Shown: piece by piece, positions 58,620 to 64,000 of the stretch
How the letters are laid out: every line of letters begins with the position of its first letter
How positions within the stretch are numbered: the first letter of the stretch is position 1
Assembly: GCA_033002965.1 (NCBI GenBank)
Contig: JAURVB010003208.1
Coordinates: 124,001 to 188,000 of the forward strand
Direction: 5' to 3'
Source: Piper betle
Lineage: Eukaryota > Streptophyta > Magnoliopsida > Piperales > Piperaceae
Length of the DNA: 64,000 nucleotides
The notes under the pieces: generated by a model
Seen by the model: only the letters and a program-made list of their open reading frames with translations
Database searches by the model: none
What the model was told of the DNA's origin: nothing
Made by a program: the position numbers and the translations under genes

Positions 58620-58997
58620 TAAATCTTCAAGAATAAATTAGATGAGCATGGGGACATAATCAAGATCAAAGTATGATTGATTTCACAAGGGTATAGCTAA
58701 GAAGTGGGGATTGACTACGAAGAAACTTCTTGTCCCGTGGCTAAGTTAGAGTTCATCCGGATGTTGCTTGCATTTACATCCTACCATGACATCTTACACC
58801 AAATGAATGTCAAGAGTGCCTTCTTGAATAGATATATCAAAGAAAAAGTCTATATGAAGGAACCTCGGGCTTTGAAGGTCCTAAACGATCATATCTACAA
58901 GCCTAACAAGGCATTATATGGTCTCAAATAAGTACTAAGAGCTTAGTTTGAGAGGCTTAACAAGTTTCTCATCTCTCAAAGGTTCTCTAGAGGAAAG
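58620..58997 (+). pseudogene. copia reverse transcriptase, N-terminal part
   Basis: VGIDYEETSCPVAKLEFIRM, LAFTSYHDILHQMNVKSAFL, then KALYGLK and FERLNKFLISQRFSRGKID: the standard copia RT blocks. Catalytic MDVKSAFLNG reads MNVKSAFLNR, so the first catalytic Asp is lost. The frame breaks at the Athila-like insertion within the GKID motif. Confidence 0.8.
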
Positions 58998-59002
58998 ATA
59001 GA

Positions 59003-61127
59003 TGTTCGATATGTTCACTTGCCTGTATCAAGGCTGATTTCACCCTCAAACTTAAGCTTCAGCTAGTCCCGAGCAAAAATAAGACACGAAACACAACAAC
59101 AAATATCCATCCAATCAAGGACACAATATCCTCACATGAGCACCTTTATAGCTCCTCAAAATCAAATAAAATCATTCTGGCAAAGCAAATGAAAGAAATA
59201 AGTACAACCAGAAATATGCTCCATGGATGGTACAAATAAAATCCCCCAAAACTTCTCTCAATCAAGAATATGTACTCTTCTGCCCAAGCCTGGTTGAGGA
59301 AGAGTTACGGGGAGTAAAACACAAATGATTCAACCCCTGCATAGCATACTATACGCACAATCATTGATGAAATAATAATCAGGATCTCATTCATAGGTGC
59401 AAATCTCAATAACCCTCTCCACTAATACAAGTGACATGCTAATTAGAATCATTGGGTTTTCCATGCTTACATCATCAATTAAAGAACTATACTTAGAAGA
59501 TAATATCATTGGATGATATTAACTAGATGTATATTTGACACAGCTCAAAAAGACCACAAATGAAATGCATTTCCCCAAACTTAAAATAAACAATGTCCTC
59601 AATGCTTCAAAATAAAAGAACAGATAATATATAAGCAAACCCTTAGAGCACACAAAATTAGATAATTTGGTTCTCCATGTCATCCATTAACCTAAAAAAC
59701 ACAGAAACACCGAAAATAATTATTGGAAACTGGGTTGCCTCCCAAGAAAAGCTAAATTTATCGTCTTCAGCCAAATAATTCGTCATGGACCAGAATTTTT
59801 CATCCTCTTTCGCACATATTTGAACCTTCTCCTGTCAATCTTCATTGGTGGCTTTGCAGCCCTGAACGAGAGAGCAATTGATCTGCAACGCTGAAAATAG
59901 AAGTAAGAGAATCAAATATAACTCTAAATTTAAAATCAAAATCAGCCTGTATTAGTCTCCTCCAGAATTTCTTTACATTTCATGAACATTTTACATCTCA
60001 TTACAAACATCATTAAGCACATACAAAAATTCAATTTCTTCAGTTTTTTCATGTCCATGTTTAACATCCACTAAAAAAATATCATTGAAGCCCATAGGAC
60101 ATCCCCCATAAATATTTTCTTCCATCGTTTTAGCAGTCTCCATTTTCCATGCTCATCTCCCTCTTCATCTGAAGGACACCAACCTCCAACTCATCTCCTT
60201 AGGGATAATGATGTTAAATTGATCATTGGCATCACTCCTAAGATTATCATTTGGGTCACTTGGAAGGTTAACTGCAGGCATGTTATTGAATGCATTAGGA
60301 AGTTTGCCATTTGAATTTCCAAATTATTTTTTGAAGCCTGTTGGGCTGCATTATGATTTCTTCTGTGGATGGCTTTTGTCGAGTAAGGTACGGCTGGGGC
60401 AGGGAAAAATAGTATTCCCTCCTCTGGTAATCCATCCAACCTGGACTATAGTTGTTCATGTAGGGGTGATTGACGTTCTGATCATAGTGTCATACAAAAT
60501 TGAATGAATTGGGATTGGAAAGACATTGAATCATCAAGTGACCCCCACTCTCCGCACCAATCACAACGGATTTGTTGAGAGGACGACATTGGTTTTCTGA
60601 AGACCTCGTACCTTCCTGGTAATAGTAGCAATTTGAGTTTTAAGAAACATGAAAAGATCATCTAGATCTAAGTGAGCTGGTGTGGCTAGTTCTTTCTTGC
60701 TTTCTTTTGTTATTAAGTTGCCACCAAAATATCTAAATTCATGTGCACACACGTGACAAACAAGAATACTAAAGTAAAAGAGAAACAAGTATGAACATAC
60801 AAGAAAACCAATACCAGTCCTGATAAAAGAAAATCCCAGCGTACTTCATGTATGCCTCTTCAATTTTCATGTGCTCTAACATCCATATGCATTAGAGTTG
60901 ACACCAACCTCAATTGACTCTTCACCTTTCAATTCATCACACAGAACTTTCATTTTCAAAGAAATGGCAATTAATTACAAAATCAAATCAATATTGTAAT
61001 AATTTCATAATTTTATTAAACTACTGAAAGATACTAAAACATTTAAATTTCAATAACTCACTCAAAACTAGATAACAAAAGCATGCATTAAAGATACAAA
61101 ATAATAATTCTTTCCCAAGAGGGATGA
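59003..61127 (-). mobile_element. Athila-like insertion of 2,125 bp inside copia RT
   Basis: The flanks are the perfect 5-bp repeat ATAGA (58998-59002 and 61128-61132); removing the insert restores the copia reading GKID-TTLI. On the minus strand it contains a Gag zinc knuckle, CDWCGE then HLMIQC with one frameshift (about 60535-60570), and upstream NNYSPGWMDYQ. Near 59735-59755 the plus-strand GGTTGCCTCCCAAGAAAAGC is a signature of plant gypsy elements. No pol and no clear LTR pair were seen. The edge TGTTCG...ATGA is not a perfect TG/CA pair. Confidence 0.6.
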
Positions 61128-61728
61128 ATAGACACTACCTTAATCACAAAAGGGCAAAAGATAAGTTTTTGATAGTACATGCCCATGTTGATGGCATTAT
61201 CTTTGGATCTAAGGACTCCCAAGTTTTGTGAAGAATTTCCTCATCTCATGAGCAAGGAGTCTGAGATGAGTATCATGGAAGATAATTGAACTTCTTGGTG
61301 GGACTTTAAATAAGACAATCAAAAGAAGGGATCTTTATTAGTGAATCTAAATATGAATTGGAACTAATTAACAAGTTTGGATTGGAAAATACTAAGGACT
61401 CAAAGATTCTTATGAGTACCACATGCAAGCTTTACCAAGATGAGGAAGGAACACATGTGGATGAAAGATTATATAGAAGCATGATATGAAGTCTTCTATA
61501 CCTCACTAGAGGTAGGCCAGAAGATATAATGTTGAGTGTATGCCTATGGGGTAGGTTCCAAGATAGCCTCATGTAGTCCTACTTGAAAGTTATGAAGAAG
61601 ATCATGAAGTATGACAAGCATGCTACCAACTTTAGTTTGTCCTACTCTAAGCAATCATACTTTGATCTTAGTGCCTACAACGATTTGGATTTTTCTGAAT
61701 CAAAGATTGATTGGAAGAGTACCAGTCG
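61128..61728 (+). pseudogene. copia reverse transcriptase and RNase H, C-terminal part
   Basis: It resumes at IDTTLITKGK, then LIVHAHVDGIIFGS (catalytic YVDD reads HVDG), GIFISESKYELELINKFGLEN, GTHVDERLYRSMI, SLLYLTRGRPEDIMLSVCLWG, and RNase H start FDLSAYNDLDFSESKIDWKST. Multiple stops are present. It ends abruptly at the STS motif where L1e begins. Confidence 0.8.
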
Positions 61729-64000
61729 TGTAAAACCTAGAAAATATTTAGTTATTTTATTTGGGGCTTTGTAAATTTTGGAATGAGTGATAAATACTAT
61801 TTAATTAAATTAATTCTTAGAGATTGATATATTTAATTATCAAATTTTATCTTTCGCGGAACAGTCCAGTGGAATCTATTATTATCCTATAAGTTTTATT
61901 TGTTATTTCTTTTTGGTTAACCATGGTTCAACCATAGGCCAAACCCTTTAGTCTTGATGTTGTGGCGGCCAAGGCTTTAGGGCTGGCTGACGTGGCTTGT
62001 GAGGGATAGTACATGGGTGTGGTAGTGGGAGAAAGTGGGAGACTTGGTCCTCCTATTGTTGTTGAGCGCGGAGTAGAATTTGGGGAGGAAATTGTGGAAT
62101 TTGGGGCACAACTTCCTTTTCAAACTTATTTTCCTCCCTATTTAGTGGACGTTGGGTACAAAATTTTCTTCTCCATCTTGTGTTGTATTCTCCCTGCTTA
62201 AGCCCCCACCATCCTTTTCCTCTTAGCCTAGGTATATCTCACCCTACCTTTCATCTCTTCCTATCTATTTTATTTGTTCTTGCTGTTGTATGCATTAGTT
62301 CATGTCTAGTCTGTAAGTGGGTGTATGGGTAGTTGTGTTCTTACCACCTTGCTGCGTGGGAGGGGTTCTGTTTTTCTTTTCTTCTTTTCCTCCCACCTGC
62401 ATGTTGGGTTTATGCTTTTGTTGGTTGCAAGTGGTGCACCTTGTGCACTTGTCCACATCGTGTGCCTTGGCATACTCTTATCTTGCACCAGGGAGCGTTG
62501 TGGAGAGGGGTGACTTCAGGTTTGGGCTTTTGGCTACATGCACTTCACGTACATGTTTGGCGAAGGCCGGTGAACGGCGACCGTGATGGGTGCCGAGGTT
62601 ACCACGGCCAGGGGCATGGGGTTGCCGTTCTTTTCGATCAGGGCTTTCATTGCTAATGCGTTTTGATTTTATCCTTATTTGTCGTTGATTGTGGAATCTG
62701 GTTTTACTATTTAAAATAGTTAACCAGGGTGTTCATGCAGGTAGTGATAAATAGTGATGCATATATGTTTTGATATCCAATACACTAGTTTCAGGAGTTG
62801 TTGCATAAATATACAATCTAAAACTATTTTTGTTGGTAAATAAAAGTAAATCATATCCATGATGTTTTATAAAGACAAATGTCGATCTGTTACTAAGGAT
62901 ATTTTGACTAATTATAAATTGAGTATTTAATATATAAAAAATGCATGTGGATTAAGTGGTATGCTGACTAATTTATGAGTTAAACTATTACTGGTAGTCT
63001 ACCTGTTATTTAAGTTAAATTATCAGTAGAATTATCATTGGTTTATGTGTGTAATATTTTGTTGGTTATGTAAGTATAAAAAATGTATTATTATTTAATA
63101 GGTTAATTAATAATCAATTCACTTACTAGTACATCTAAATTTTAGCATGTTTTACTTGTATTAACTAATGATTTGGTGTGACCGTGTAAATAAAGCTGAT
63201 AATTATTAATTTAATTATAAAATTAACTTATAAGTAATTGATTAAATAATTAACTATTTGTCATTTAATATATTTTTATGGTTGTACTCCTAATATTGTT
63301 ATGTGTCATACATCATATCATCATACATGCATTTAACTAAGGAATAATACGTTTTAACATATAATTTATTTGTGACTCACAAATTAGGATTTTTTATCAT
63401 GTTTGTGGTGCATTTAGTGAGTTCCAAGTCCGTACAATTACTTGAAATATTGCATATTCCTATCAAGCTAATGCCTAAATTCGACCACTATGCACTACAG
63501 GGCCACACTCTTAAAATTATTTAAAAGATAAAATACTACCCCCTAGCCCATAGGGCCAACATGGTGCAATGGCGTAATGGCGCAAGACGGCTCATTATAT
63601 ACTTGTGATATTGAAAGGGTGAGCAAATGATAAATATCGATAACTACAAGTCGTGGGCTATGTAGCGTGTGTGCGCAGGCATGGGATTGTAGCTAGATAA
63701 GGTAGCCACCCCACCCAGCATAATTAGAGCTAGCTCATAATAAAAAAAACTTTATTAATAATGTTGTGGAATATAGTAACTTTTTCTTATGATTAAATGA
63801 CTAAATATTTTTATCTCTAACGTGAAATTGCCTCTTTGGGTGTATGCATGGACAAATGAGTCAGAGTCAGGGACAATTGAAGGATTATATTATTAAGATC
63901 TTAATTTTTTCTTATTTTAGTTGTTATTATTTTTTATTTGTTAGCATGGCAGTGGGATTTTGGTTGTTTTTATGGGTCTTATTTGATTCTAAGCATTGGT
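61729..64000 (+). mobile_element. LTR L1e, continuing past the window end
   Basis: It starts TGTAAAACCTAGAAAATATT inside the copia RNase H motif. It shows the L1 order: a donor-like TTAGCCTAGGTATATC (62225), a GC-rich segment (62300-62650), an AT-rich middle, the CGTACAATTACTTGAAATATT block (63432), and the CACCCAGCATAATTAGAGC block (63711) matching L1a in inverse. No minisatellite occurs in the visible part. Short cysteine-rich frames at 62317-62656 lie in the GC-rich LTR segment and are not genes. Confidence 0.6.

Noticed and set aside
62317..62656. Cysteine-rich small frames
   Set aside because: Three overlapping frames lie in the GC-rich segment of LTR L1e with no conserved spacing or homologous frame in other copies.

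Overview
The window is nuclear DNA of a flowering plant. It is AT-rich and retrotransposon-dominated, with intron-containing ankyrin-repeat genes of the ACD6 type, Ty1/copia and Ty3/gypsy remains, TRIM elements, hAT-like elements, and a short tract that looks mitochondrial (a piece of ccmFC running into the start of its group II intron). I cannot assign a species. No tRNA or rRNA gene and no CRISPR array was recognised. All element boundaries come from reading termini, primer-binding sites (PBS), polypurine tracts (PPT) and target-site duplications (TSDs) by eye.

Layout. 1-5.6 kb: end of a copia element with its 3' LTR, a small TRIM (family TRIM1) with an inverted end, a 1.45-kb hAT-like element, and a second TRIM1 remnant. 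5.66-9.2 kb: gypsy-type solo LTR L1a beside exon 1 of ankyrin gene ANK1 (minus strand). 9.2-20.5 kb: three long LTRs of family P. Two of them stand head-to-head 27 bp apart, and the second is split by a 2-kb foldback element lying in TA repeats. 22.4-32 kb: paralogue ANK2 (plus strand), clearly broken, with its promoter split by a 3.67-kb tandem array of TRIM1 units. 32.4-36.3 kb: a TRIM2 element whose 3' LTR holds a 509-bp hAT-like element, then copia gag and RT scraps and a probable copia LTR.

37.4-51.9 kb is a mosaic of inverted and direct duplications. It has two gag-only gypsy-type elements in opposite orientation (E1, E2), three long LTR copies (L1b, L1c, L1d) carrying a 33-bp minisatellite with 133-bp and about 663-bp higher-order periods, TRIM2 copies, and a gypsy RT fragment. 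51.9-53.7 kb looks organelle-derived. 53.7-56.3 kb is a P solo LTR. 57.4-61.7 kb is a degenerate copia pol split by a 2.1-kb Athila-like insertion with a perfect 5-bp TSD. From 61.73 kb to the window end an L1-type LTR interrupts the copia RNase H region.

The host genes are ANK1 and ANK2, divergent paralogues that share promoter, exon structure and donor sites. ANK1 exon 1 is open apart from one frameshift. ANK2 has three in-frame stops in exon 1, a later stop, and the TRIM1 array between promoter and coding region. The other open frames sit in satellites or GC-rich LTR segments and are not credible genes.
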